From: JBKHXF01 sp046566145
GTDB taxonomy: Bacteria > Actinomycetota > Nitriliruptoria > Nitriliruptorales > Nitriliruptoraceae
DNA: 64,000 nucleotides
Assembly: GCA_046566145.1 (NCBI GenBank)
Contig: JBKHXF010000019.1
Span: 1-64,000 of the forward strand
Reading direction: 5' to 3'
Positions 20,726 to 29,498 of this stretch are shown here, in pieces; positions within the stretch are counted from its first letter, which is position 1, and every line of letters begins with the position of its first letter. Both the position numbers and the translations under genes were made by a program. The notes below the pieces were generated by a model. The model did no database searches. It saw only the letters and a program-made list of their open reading frames with translations, and was not told the DNA's origin.

Positions 20726-22084
20726 CTAGAGCTCCTGCCGGACCAGGACCGCGGCTCGCTCACGCGCTCGCAGGTGCCACGCCCGGTCCTGCCACCGCGC
20801 CAGCGTCACCTCGCGCGCGTCGGCCTGGTCCTCCTCGGCGTGCCGCTCGAGCGTCCGGGCGACGTCCGGGTGGGTCACGGTGCAGTTCAGCTCGTCGTTG
20901 AGCGAGAAGGACCGCACGTCGAGGTTCGCCGACCCGACCGACGCCCACCGCCCGTCGACGGTGCAGACCTTGGCGTGCAGCATCGTCCGGTCGTACTCGA
21001 AGATGCGCACGCCGGCCTCGAGCAGCTCGGCGTACGCGGCACGGCCGGCGAGTCGCACGACCTCCGTGTCGGCGTGGGCCCCGTTGACGGTCAACCGCAC
21101 GTCGACCCCCCGCCCCGCCGCGTCGCAGAGGGCCGAGACGAACGACGGCCTCGGTGCGAAGTAGGCGGTGGTGAACCAGACGCGCTCCCGGGCCGCCCGG
21201 ACCGCGGCCCAGTGCAGCAGCTCGGCGTGGACCGGCCCGTGCGTGGCGGCGGAGCGCACCACCTGCACGCACGCGTCGCCGACCTCCTCGTCCAGGTCGT
21301 CGGGCGTGTCGGTGTGGATCAGCACGGTCCGCGTGGCCTCGGTCCAGCTCTGCACGAACGCGGCGGCGAGGTCCCGCACGGCCGACCCGCGGACGCGCAC
21401 GTGCGTGTCGCGCCAGTGGTCCGGGTCCTGCGCGTCGCCCGTCCACTCGTCGGCGATGCCGACCCCCCCGGTGAACCCGGTGCGGCCGTCGACGACGAGG
21501 ATGCGACGGTGCGAGCGGTGGTCGAGCTTGTGCGCCGTGTACCAGCGGGGCGGCCGGAACCACGCCACCTCCGCGCCGGCGGCCGTGAGCGATCCGACCA
21601 GGGTGCGGTCGATCTTGGCGGCCCCGACCGCGTCGAGCAGGACCCGCACCTGCACGCCGGCCCGGGCACGCTCGGCGAGGGCGTGCGCGAACCGCCGCGC
21701 GATGCTGCCGCGCCACCACACGTAGGTGGCGAGCTCGACCGAGCGCTCCGCGGAGGTGATCGCCTCGAGCATCGCCGGGAAGATCTCGTCGCCGTTGCGC
21801 AGCACCGTCACGTCGCACCCGCGCCGGATGGGCGCGGCGGTCAGGGTCGTGAGCACCTCCGCGAAGGCCAGGTCGTCGACGGGTGGCAGCTCCGGCATCG
21901 TGAACCCCACGACGCTGTCGCGCAGGTGCCGGGCGGTGGCGTAGCCGAGCAGGCCCACGAACGCACCGGCGGAGGCCGCGGCCAGGCCGCGGCGGTGCCC
22001 GGCCCGGCGGGCCGGGTGGTCGCGGCCGACGGTCTCGCTGTCGTGCCGGTGGTGGCCGGCGCCGTCCCCCTCCCGGTGGCGCAA
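20726..22084 (-). CDS. Phospholipase D / cardiolipin synthase family protein
   Basis: A 452-residue PLD-superfamily enzyme. An N-terminal hydrophobic segment (about residues 33-50) may anchor it. Two catalytic motifs are visible: the second is canonical (HAKVCTVD in MLHAKVCTVDGRWASVGSAN). The first reads HRRILVVDGRTGFTGG, with Arg in place of the usual Lys. Family members transfer phosphatidyl groups to make cardiolipin. The start is TTG 22084, right after GGGGAGGG and 2 bases after the stop of plsC, so it is the last gene of a leftward lipid operon. The stop is TAG. Confidence 0.87.
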   Translation of the reverse strand: MRHREGDGAGHHRHDSETVGRDHPARRAGHRRGLAAASAGAFVGLLGYATARHLRDSVVGFTMPELPPVDDLAFAEVLTTLTAAPIRRGCDVTVLRNGDEIFPAMLEAITSAERSVELATYVWWRGSIARRFAHALAERARAGVQVRVLLDAVGAAKIDRTLVGSLTAAGAEVAWFRPPRWYTAHKLDHRSHRRILVVDGRTGFTGGVGIADEWTGDAQDPDHWRDTHVRVRGSAVRDLAAAFVQSWTEATRTVLIHTDTPDDLDEEVGDACVQVVRSAATHGPVHAELLHWAAVRAARERVWFTTAYFAPRPSFVSALCDAAGRGVDVRLTVNGAHADTEVVRLAGRAAYAELLEAGVRIFEYDRTMLHAKVCTVDGRWASVGSANLDVRSFSLNDELNCTVTHPDVARTLERHAEEDQADAREVTLARWQDRAWHLRARERAAVLVRQEL

Positions 22085-22086
22085 CC

Positions 22087-22863
22087 TCAGCCCTCCCCGG
22101 CGGCTCGACGCGCGCGGCGACGCTCAGCCTCGGTGCGGGCGAGGGCCTCCGCCTCCTCCGGCGTGGGGGCCGAGCCCCCGAGGTGCGCGGGGACCCACCA
22201 GGGGTCCTCGTCCTCGGTGGGACGCTGCGGGTGGGTCCGTTGGGCCGTGTCGACCATGGCGCCGATGCGGGACATCAGCTCGCGGGTCGCGGTCTCCGGG
22301 TCGTCCCCGGGGGCCACCTCGAGCGGTTCGCCGAAGCGCACCGTGATGACGAGGTCCCGCTGGCCGAGCCGGCGCGGGCGCCCCTTGGTGAACAGCCGCT
22401 GTGAGCCCCACAGCGCGCAGGGGACGATCGGGGCTCCGGCTGCCTGCGCCATCCGGACCGTGCCGGTCTTGCCGGGCAGCGGGACGAAGGAGCGGCTGAT
22501 CGTCGACTCGGGGAACATCCCCACGAGCTCGCCGTCGCGCAGGAGCCCGGTCGCGTGCTCGATCGCCTCCGACGCCCGACCGCCGCGGTCCACCGGGATG
22601 TGTCGCATGGCGCGCATCAGCGGCCCCGAGACGGGGTGGTCGAAGGTCTCCTTCTTGGCGGCCCACCGGACCAGCCGCCTGCCCGGCGCCTGCAGCACGC
22701 CGTACCCGGCGAACACGAAGTCGAGGTAGCTGATGTGGTTGCTGGCGATGACGCCCGCGCCGGCGGTGGGCACGTGCTCGGTGCCCTGCACCCGGACGTC
22801 CCACCCCTGGGCCCGGAACGTCGCGACGCACAGGCCGACCACGCTGCGGTAGACGGGCTCCAC
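22087..22863 (-). CDS. 1-acyl-sn-glycerol-3-phosphate acyltransferase (PlsC family)
   Basis: A 258-residue membrane-associated acyltransferase. Block I is NHISYLD (NHX4D), block III FPEST, block IV VPCALWGS, and VDRGGRASEA lies between. It likely acylates lysophosphatidate in phospholipid synthesis. The C-terminal 50 residues are charged and low complexity. The start GTG 22863 has CGGAGG five bases upstream. A TAGGCT hexamer at 22907-22912 (minus strand) overlaps the TAG stop of the upstream SDR gene and could be a -10. It is followed immediately by the PLD gene. Confidence 0.9.
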   Translation of the reverse strand: MEPVYRSVVGLCVATFRAQGWDVRVQGTEHVPTAGAGVIASNHISYLDFVFAGYGVLQAPGRRLVRWAAKKETFDHPVSGPLMRAMRHIPVDRGGRASEAIEHATGLLRDGELVGMFPESTISRSFVPLPGKTGTVRMAQAAGAPIVPCALWGSQRLFTKGRPRRLGQRDLVITVRFGEPLEVAPGDDPETATRELMSRIGAMVDTAQRTHPQRPTEDEDPWWVPAHLGGSAPTPEEAEALARTEAERRRARRAAGEG

Positions 22864-22909
22864 GGTCGACCTCCGGGTCACGCGGTGGCGGGTGACGTGC
22901 CTGTCGAGC

Positions 22910-23821
22910 CTAGTGGTCGCCGCCTGCCCGGTCGGCCACCCAGTGGTCAGCGGCCTCCGCCATGCCCACGGCGAAGTCCCGCCGCGGTCGGAACCCGAGC
23001 TCCTCGGCGAGCCGGTCCCCGCGGATGAGCCCGGTCCAGGTCGGGGCGAGGTCCCGGTCGATCGGGTCGGGTGCGGCCGGGAACCACGACCGGACCTCGT
23101 CGACGTACTCCCCCCAGGTGGCGCAGCCTCCCACCACGTCGTACGTGCCGCCGACCGCCGCGTCCTGCTCGAGGGCGACGCGGACGGCGTCCGCGAGGTC
23201 GTCGACGTGCACGAACGCGAAGGTGTCCCCGGCGGCACGGGTGGGGGGAAGGTCCCCGTCGCGGATCCGCTCCGGGATGCGCTGCCCCCAGGTGGAGGTG
23301 GGGGCCCAGCCCAGCACCGCGGGGGGGCGCAGGATCGTGGTGGCGAGTCCGGCGAACGCCGCCGTCTCGACCTCCCGCTCCGCCTCCGCCTTGGTCAGCG
23401 GGTACGGGTCGCCCTCGGTGACGCGCGGAACCGACTCGTCGATGAGCAGGTGGTCCCCCCGGTCGTACACGGCCGCGGTGGAGACGTGGACGAAGCGCAG
23501 GACCTCGGCGGCCCGGGCCGCGTCGAGGATCGCGCGGGTGGCCCCGACGTTGACGCGGCGCACCTCGGCGAGGTCGTCGCCCGCGGTCGCCGCGCAGTGC
23601 ACGACCGCCTGCACGCCGGCGGCGACGCCGAGGCAGGTCCCGTGGTCGGTGACGTCGCCCTCGACCTCGGTGATGCCGGGCGCGTCCAGCAGCTGCGACG
23701 TGCCGCGCCGGCGCACCAGCGCGTGGACGCGGGCGCCGGAGCCGGCGAGGCGGTGCGCGACCCGGGCCCCCACGAACCCGTTCGCGCCGGTCACGAGCAC
23801 GCAGGCGCCGTCGAGCAGCAC
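22910..23821 (-). CDS. NAD-dependent epimerase/dehydratase (extended SDR)
   Basis: A 303-residue Rossmann-fold enzyme. TGANGFVG near residue 11 is the nucleotide-binding motif. VVHCAATAG, the Ser in HVSTAAVY and YPLTK give the SDR catalytic triad (YxxxK). Residues GDTFAFVHVDDLADAV are typical of extended SDRs acting on nucleotide sugars or sterol-like substrates; the exact substrate is not clear. GTG 23821 has a possible TAGGCT -10 about 35 bases upstream. The stop codon is TAG. Confidence 0.88.
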   Translation of the reverse strand: MLLDGACVLVTGANGFVGARVAHRLAGSGARVHALVRRRGTSQLLDAPGITEVEGDVTDHGTCLGVAAGVQAVVHCAATAGDDLAEVRRVNVGATRAILDAARAAEVLRFVHVSTAAVYDRGDHLLIDESVPRVTEGDPYPLTKAEAEREVETAAFAGLATTILRPPAVLGWAPTSTWGQRIPERIRDGDLPPTRAAGDTFAFVHVDDLADAVRVALEQDAAVGGTYDVVGGCATWGEYVDEVRSWFPAAPDPIDRDLAPTWTGLIRGDRLAEELGFRPRRDFAVGMAEAADHWVADRAGGDH

Positions 23822-23865
23822 GGCCGTCCTCTCCGTCGTGGGTCGCCGTCGGGTCCGAGCCTAGG

Positions 23866-24699
23866 TCAGGCCCGCTCCACGCGGGCCCGGACGTCGCTCG
23901 GGAGCTCGACGGCCCGGGGCAGGCGCAGCGCGGTGATGCTGATGGCCCCGTCGTCGGCAGCGGCCACGTCGGAGCGTGGATCGGCGGTGACGCGCACCCC
24001 ACCCCGCAGGTCGTGGACGAACCCGCCCTCGCCCACCGCGGTGAACAGCCCGTCGTAGCCGGTCTCCGCGACCGTGGTCACGCGGACCGGTGTGTCCTCG
24101 TCCGCGTCGAACGGCAGGTTCACGCTGACGACGTCGGCGTGGTCGTGCAGCCCGGCCTCGAGGATGACGTCGACGAGCCCCACGCAGCGGGTCGCCAGCC
24201 GGGCCCAGCCCTCGGCGTGGTCGTCGGCCAGCAGCGACCGGCGCCACCCGGCGAAGTCCTCCCGCACGCCGCAGGAGAACGCGATCGACGGGATGCCGGC
24301 GAGGTGGCCCTCGATCGCGGCGCCGAGGGTGCCGCTCGAGGCGACGAACGAGGAGCCGTGGTTGTAGCCGAGGTTGATGCCGGCCACGACCAGCGCCGGC
24401 GGCCCGTCGGGCCACAGCGCGTGGACACCGAGCTGGACCGCGTCGGCGGGCGTGCCGCTGCAGGTGGTGACGGTGAGCCCGTCGACCTCCGCCGTCGCGA
24501 CGGTCACGGTGCCGACCCGCGTGATCGCCTTGCCGATCCAGGACCGCTCACGGTCGGGCACGACCACGCGGACCTCGCCACGTGCCGCGAGCGCGCGGGC
24601 GAACGGGACCAGGGCGGGGGAGTCGACCCCGTCGTCGTTGCCCAGCAGCGTCCATCCGCCGCCGGCGGGCGTGCCACCGGGCTCGGGCGGCGGGGTCAC
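23866..24699 (-). CDS. surE: 5'/3'-nucleotidase SurE
   Basis: A 277-residue SurE-family phosphatase. The metal-binding NDDGVDSP is near residue 20, and the family signature is AGINLGYNHG with SGTLGAAIEG following. It dephosphorylates nucleoside monophosphates. The chain is slightly longer than the E. coli enzyme because of a Pro/Gly-rich N-terminus and a C-terminal beta segment. GTG 24699 overlaps the TGA of the yceH-like gene (GTGA), so translation is coupled. Confidence 0.92.
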   Translation of the reverse strand: MTPPPEPGGTPAGGGWTLLGNDDGVDSPALVPFARALAARGEVRVVVPDRERSWIGKAITRVGTVTVATAEVDGLTVTTCSGTPADAVQLGVHALWPDGPPALVVAGINLGYNHGSSFVASSGTLGAAIEGHLAGIPSIAFSCGVREDFAGWRRSLLADDHAEGWARLATRCVGLVDVILEAGLHDHADVVSVNLPFDADEDTPVRVTTVAETGYDGLFTAVGEGGFVHDLRGGVRVTADPRSDVAAADDGAISITALRLPRAVELPSDVRARVERA

Positions 24700-25337
24700 T
24701 CGGTGCGCTCGCGCAGCCGCTCGACCTCGGCCGTGAGGGCCGCGACGCGTGCGGCGAGCTCGCCGACCTCGGCGACCCGTGCCGCGAGCTCCGCGCGGAG
24801 CTCGTCGAGCGCGGTGTCCTCGTCCGTCGCACCGGCGCCGGCGGTCGCGCCGGCGGTCGGCGCGGGGCCGAGGCGGTGCGCGTGCCGGTCCTCCTTCTGG
24901 CCCGGTCCGCGGGGCACGACCTCGACGTGCCCGGCGGCAGCGAGCTCCTCGAGGACGGCGGCGACCTCCTCGAGCTCGGCGAACGGGTGCATCCGCTCCG
25001 TTCGGGTCCGCAGCTCGCCCAGCGTCTGCGGGCCGCGCAGCAGCAGCACCGCGAGCACCGCCTGGGCCGGAGGTGCGAGCTCGAGGGTCGTCGCGACCCG
25101 GTGCTCGTGCTTGAGCGACCGGCCACCCGTGACCGTCCGCACCAACGACACCGCGCGCAGCTCCGCGAGGCCGGCCTCGACCTGCCCGTCGGTCAGGTCC
25201 ATCACGGGCTCGCGGGCGGAGCGCTGGTTGCAGGCGGCGACCAACGAGTTGACCGTCAGCGGGTACTGCTGCGGCGTGGCCAGCGACTTCTCGACGAGGC
25301 TGCCGAGGACGCGCTGCGCGACGGGGGAGAGGTCCAC
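24696..25337 (-). CDS. YceH/DUF480 family protein
   Basis: A 213-residue protein of the DUF480 family. It contains two winged-helix modules: VAQRVLGSLVEKSLATPQQYPLT and the later QAVLAVLLLRGPQTLGELRTR. The C-terminal 45 residues form a heptad-like coiled coil (ELAARVAEVGELAARVAAL). The family is widespread and its function unknown, possibly DNA-binding. GTG 25337 has GGAG upstream and a TAGAGT hexamer at about 35 bases. It leads the YceH-SurE unit. Confidence 0.9.
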   Translation of the reverse strand: MDLSPVAQRVLGSLVEKSLATPQQYPLTVNSLVAACNQRSAREPVMDLTDGQVEAGLAELRAVSLVRTVTGGRSLKHEHRVATTLELAPPAQAVLAVLLLRGPQTLGELRTRTERMHPFAELEEVAAVLEELAAAGHVEVVPRGPGQKEDRHAHRLGPAPTAGATAGAGATDEDTALDELRAELAARVAEVGELAARVAALTAEVERLRERTE

Positions 25338-25393
25338 GGTCCGGCTCCGGGTGGTGGGGGCGGGCGCGACTCTACGACGCCCGGTGTCGTACC

Positions 25394-27307
25394 GTGCGTG
25401 CCCCTCCCGTGCCCTTCGACGCCCAGGCAGCCGTGACGGCGACCCCGCCCCACCCCGACGAACCCGCCCGTCCCGACGGACCGACCCCCGCCGACGGGCC
25501 GGCCGCGCCGTCGGGGCGCCCGGCGGTCCGGGGGGTCGTGGTCCTCGTCGTCCTGCTGCTGGCGGTCGGGTCGTGCACCGCGGTCGACCGGGCAGCGCGC
25601 CCGGGGAGCGGGGACGCGGCGCCCCCCACGGCGGCCCCCGCGCCGGCGGCGTCCCCCTCGCCGACGGCACGCCCGCCGGCCCCGCCGGCCACCCCGGCGG
25701 GCCGCTGGGCGCCGGCGCCGCCGGCGGACCCGGGCACGGGGACGGCCGTCGTCGCGGACGAGCCGGCCGCCGCGGCGGCCCGGGCCCTGCTCGGCGAGGT
25801 CCCGGTGGTGGTGGTCGTCCCGGCGGACGACGGCGTCGCGGTCCGGGTGGGGGCCTGGCTCGGGCTCCGCCTGCGCGCCCCCGTGCTCCCGGCCGCCCCT
25901 GCCACGTCGTCGACGGGCGCGGCGTCCCCGGCGGCCGCGCCGGCGGTGGTCGTGCCCCACGGCGACGGCCTGCCGGACCTCGCCGGTGTCGAGGTGGTCG
26001 TCGTCGTCGGCGACGTCGACCCGGCCTCGCTGCCGCGAGGGTGGCGCGAGGCCGACGTCCGCGCGCTCGACACGTCCGACGCGCCGCGCTCGCCGGTGAC
26101 CGACCAGCCGCCGGCGCTCGCGCAGCTCGAGCCGGGCGGGCTGCTCGCCGAGGGCGTGGTGCCGGCGCGACCCGACCTCGACCCGATCGCCGACCTGCTC
26201 GACGCCGCCGACGCGGCCGCGCCCGACACCGCCGCCGCCGTGCCGCCGGCGGGCGTGGCGCTCGTCGACCCGGACGACGACGGCGCGCTGCTCGCCGTGG
26301 TCACCGCACGCGCCGGCGGCTGGCTCGTGACCGCCACCGACGCCGTCGACCCGCGTGCCGACCCGGCGCTGCGCGCGACGCTCACCGCCGGTGCCGGCAC
26401 CCCCGCCGCGCTGCCGCCCGACGCGCCGGCCGTGGTGCTCGGGACCACCGCCGGCGCGCCGGACCCGGCCCTGCTCGACGCGCGCCTCGCCACGGTCCGT
26501 CGGGGGCTCGAGCTCCCGGGCGGCGGGCAGCTGCTGCTGCCGGGCCGACGACTGGTCGCGCTGTACGGCACGCCGGGCACGGGCGCGTTGGGCCTGCTCG
26601 GCGAGCAGGACGTCGCCGCGTCGATCGAGCGGGTCCGGGCGCTGGCCGCCGAGTTCGAGGCGGCCGACCCGGACGGCCCCGCCGTGCTGCCGACCTTCGA
26701 GATCATCACCACCGTCGCGTCGAGCGCACCCGAGCCGACCGGCGACTACTCCCGACGGGTGCCGCTCGAGGTCCTGCGCCCGTGGGTCGACGCCGCCGGC
26801 GAGGCCGGCGTGTACGTCGTGCTCGACCTCCAGCCCGGCCGCACCGACTTCGTGACGCAGGCCCAGGAGTACGCGGAGCTGCTGCGCGAGCCCCACGTCG
26901 GGCTGGCGCTCGACCCGGAGTGGCGCCTGCGACCCGACCAGGTCCACCTGCGCCAGGTCGGGCAGGTCGGGGTCGAGGAGGTCCAGGCCACGGCCGACTG
27001 GCTCGCCGCGCTCGTGCGCGAGGAGGCGCTGCCGCAGAAGCTGCTGCTGCTGCACCAGTTCCAGCTGCGGATGCTGCCTGACCGGGAGCGGCTGGTCACA
27101 CCGCCCGAGCTCGTCACGGTCGTGCAGATGGACGGGCAGGGCAGCCAGCCCGCGAAGCTCGACACCTGGCGGGTCCTCACGACCAGCCCGGCGCCCGCCG
27201 GCGCGCTGTTCGGGTGGAAGAACTTCCTCGACGAGGACCTGCCGACCAGGTCGGTCGCCGACACCGTGACGCTCGACCCCGCCCCGGTGTTCGTCAGCTA
27301 CCAGTGA
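25394..27307 (+). CDS. Large putative lipoprotein with TIM-barrel-like C-terminal domain
   Basis: Up to 637 residues. After a Pro-rich N-terminus there is a hydrophobic segment and a lipobox-like end (LLLAVGSC), then a Pro/Ala linker. The middle has parallel alpha/beta patterns (VPVVVVVPADDG, VEVVVVVGDVD). The C-terminal 260 residues read like a glycosyl-hydrolase-like barrel: LVALYGTPGTGALGLLGEQD, PTFEIITTVA, GVYVVLDLQPGRTDF, HVGLALDPEWRL. I do not recognise a named family. The GTG at 25394 sits inside a possible -10 (TACCGT), so GTG 25409 or 25433 may be the true start. It converges tightly on the ABC exporter. Confidence 0.75.
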   Translation: MRAPPVPFDAQAAVTATPPHPDEPARPDGPTPADGPAAPSGRPAVRGVVVLVVLLLAVGSCTAVDRAARPGSGDAAPPTAAPAPAASPSPTARPPAPPATPAGRWAPAPPADPGTGTAVVADEPAAAAARALLGEVPVVVVVPADDGVAVRVGAWLGLRLRAPVLPAAPATSSTGAASPAAAPAVVVPHGDGLPDLAGVEVVVVVGDVDPASLPRGWREADVRALDTSDAPRSPVTDQPPALAQLEPGGLLAEGVVPARPDLDPIADLLDAADAAAPDTAAAVPPAGVALVDPDDDGALLAVVTARAGGWLVTATDAVDPRADPALRATLTAGAGTPAALPPDAPAVVLGTTAGAPDPALLDARLATVRRGLELPGGGQLLLPGRRLVALYGTPGTGALGLLGEQDVAASIERVRALAAEFEAADPDGPAVLPTFEIITTVASSAPEPTGDYSRRVPLEVLRPWVDAAGEAGVYVVLDLQPGRTDFVTQAQEYAELLREPHVGLALDPEWRLRPDQVHLRQVGQVGVEEVQATADWLAALVREEALPQKLLLLHQFQLRMLPDRERLVTPPELVTVVQMDGQGSQPAKLDTWRVLTTSPAPAGALFGWKNFLDEDLPTRSVADTVTLDPAPVFVSYQ

Positions 27308-27311
27308 GCGG

Positions 27312-29222
27312 TCAGCTCGCGATGCGCTGGCCGTCGGACAGGACCATCCCGTCGGCGCAGCGCGCCTCGATCGCGCCACCGCCGAACTGCTGCTCGTACA
27401 GCGTCCGGTAGCGGCCGGGGACCGCGACCAGGTCGGCGTGGCTGCCGGACTGCACGATCCGGCCGCCCTCGACCACGTGGATGACGTCGGCCTCGAGGAT
27501 GGTCGACAGCCGGTGCGCGATGGCGAGCGTCGTGCGGCCCGCCATCAGGGGCTCCAGCGCCGTCTGGATCATCCGCTCGGACTCGGTGTCGAGCGCCGAG
27601 GTGGCCTCGTCGAGGATGAGCACCCGCGGGTCGGACAGGATCACGCGCGCGATGGAGAGCCGCTGGCGCTGCCCTCCCGAGAGCCGGGTGCCGCGCTCGC
27701 CGACGATCGTGTCGTAGCCGTCCGGCAGGGTGAGGATCCAGTCGTGCAGCGCGGCCGCGCGGGTGGCCGCCTCGAGCTGCTCGTCGGTCGCCTCGGGGTG
27801 GCCGTAACGCAGGTTCTCGGCGATGCTCGCGTGGAACAGCGTGGAGTCCTGCGTGACGTACCCGACGACGTCGGTGAGCGACGCGAGCGTGAGGTCGCGC
27901 ACGTCGTGGCCGTCGATTCGCACCGCGCCGGCGGTCACGTCGTACAGGCGCGGCACGAGCGACACGAGCGTGGTCTTGCCGGCACCCGACGGGCCGACGA
28001 AGGCGTGCAGCTCGCCCGGCCGCGCGACCAGGGACACCCCGTCGAGGGCGGGGACGGGGACCTCGTCGTCGGTCCGGGGCGGGTAGGTGAACGACACCTC
28101 CTCGAACGTGACCTCACCGCGGACCTCGGTGCGGGGCAGTGCGTGCGCGTCGGGCGCGTCGACGATGTCCGGCTCGACGTCGAGGTAGGCGAAGATCCGG
28201 TCGAACATCGCCAGCGACGTGCGGAGCTCCACGCCGACCTGGAACAGCTGCACCATCGGGAAGAACACCCGGCTCTGCAGCGTCGTGAACGCGACCACGG
28301 TGCCGGCCGTCAGCTCGACCCCGCCGAGCGCGCCGCCGGCGCCGCCACGGGCCAGCACCCACAGCGCCGCCGCGTAGACGATGACGGGGGACAGGCTGAA
28401 GAAGGTCCGCACGATCGCGAAGAAGACCGTGCCGATCATCTCGCGCTGGGTCGCGGTGCGGGCCAGGACCTCGGACGCCTCACGGAAGCGCTGGGTCTCG
28501 TCGGCGGAGCGGTTGAAGACCTTGCTGAGCATCACGCCCGAGACCGACAGGGTCTCCTCGGTGAGGGCGGTCATCTGCGCGGTGGTCTCCTGCGCGTCCT
28601 TCGCGATCCGCCGCCGGCGCTCGCCGACCCGGCGGGCCAGCACGAGGAACACCGGGACGATCGCCAGCGTCACGATGGTCAGCGGCACCGAGAGCAGCAG
28701 CATCGCGACGAGCGACGACAGGACCGTCACGACGCTCGACAGCACGGTCGACGCGGTGTTGGTCACCACGCCCTGCACGCCCGTGATGTCGTTGGTGAGC
28801 CGCGACTGGATCTCGCCGGTCCGGGTGGAGGTGAAGAACGACAGCGGCAGGGAGCGCAGGTGCGCGTAGAGGTCGTCGCGCAGGTCGCGCATGACGTCCT
28901 GCCCGACGTCGGTGGCGACGTAGGTGCGCCACACCTCCAGCAGCCCGCTCACGACGGGGATGGCGACCATCAGCGCGAGGATCGTGGCGGCCTGCCGGAC
29001 CTCGGGCCCGCCCTCGACGAACAGCGCGTCGTCGAACAGCGTCCGGATCAGCAGCGGGTTGACGACCCCGAGGCCCGCGACGAGCAGCACGAGCGCGACG
29101 ACGAGGCCGACCCGTCCGCGGTGGCCGCGGAACAGCCCCGCGATGCGGCGGTAGGAGATGCGGGCCTCGTCGCGGTCACGCCGCCGCTCGCGGCGGCCCG
29201 GGGCTGGTTCGTCGGTCGTCAC
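27312..29222 (-). CDS. ABC exporter, fused permease and ATPase
   Basis: A 636-residue type-IV ABC half-transporter (MsbA/MdlB-like). About six membrane helices occupy residues 35-330, with a coupling segment in between. The ATPase has Walker A GPSGAGKTT, the signature LSGGQRQ, Walker B VLILDEAT, a D-loop and the H-loop IAHRLST. It would function as a homodimer; the substrate is unknown. GTG 29222 is chosen by the family N-terminus; the open frame upstream is low complexity. The promoter region is shared with the divergent aldo/keto reductase. Confidence 0.93.
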   Translation of the reverse strand: MTTDEPAPGRRERRRDRDEARISYRRIAGLFRGHRGRVGLVVALVLLVAGLGVVNPLLIRTLFDDALFVEGGPEVRQAATILALMVAIPVVSGLLEVWRTYVATDVGQDVMRDLRDDLYAHLRSLPLSFFTSTRTGEIQSRLTNDITGVQGVVTNTASTVLSSVVTVLSSLVAMLLLSVPLTIVTLAIVPVFLVLARRVGERRRRIAKDAQETTAQMTALTEETLSVSGVMLSKVFNRSADETQRFREASEVLARTATQREMIGTVFFAIVRTFFSLSPVIVYAAALWVLARGGAGGALGGVELTAGTVVAFTTLQSRVFFPMVQLFQVGVELRTSLAMFDRIFAYLDVEPDIVDAPDAHALPRTEVRGEVTFEEVSFTYPPRTDDEVPVPALDGVSLVARPGELHAFVGPSGAGKTTLVSLVPRLYDVTAGAVRIDGHDVRDLTLASLTDVVGYVTQDSTLFHASIAENLRYGHPEATDEQLEAATRAAALHDWILTLPDGYDTIVGERGTRLSGGQRQRLSIARVILSDPRVLILDEATSALDTESERMIQTALEPLMAGRTTLAIAHRLSTILEADVIHVVEGGRIVQSGSHADLVAVPGRYRTLYEQQFGGGAIEARCADGMVLSDGQRIAS

Positions 29223-29498
29223 ACGGCCTCCACGTCCGGCACGGTCGGGTGGTGCGCGGGAGCGAGCGCACCCCCGGACGTTCGCAACGCCGGGGGTGCG
29301 CGGACCCCTTCCCGCAGGTGTGCGCCTGCGCCTCAGCGGCTCACCCCGCCGCCCGGGCGAGGCAGTCCCCCGTCGAGCGCCCGGTCGGCCCGACCGTCCG
29401 ACCACGCCGCCGTCCGACACGCCCACCCGTGGCGGAGTAGCGTGACGGTTCGAACCGCAACGACCCCTCCACCCTCCCGCACCAGGAGCCGCACCGTC

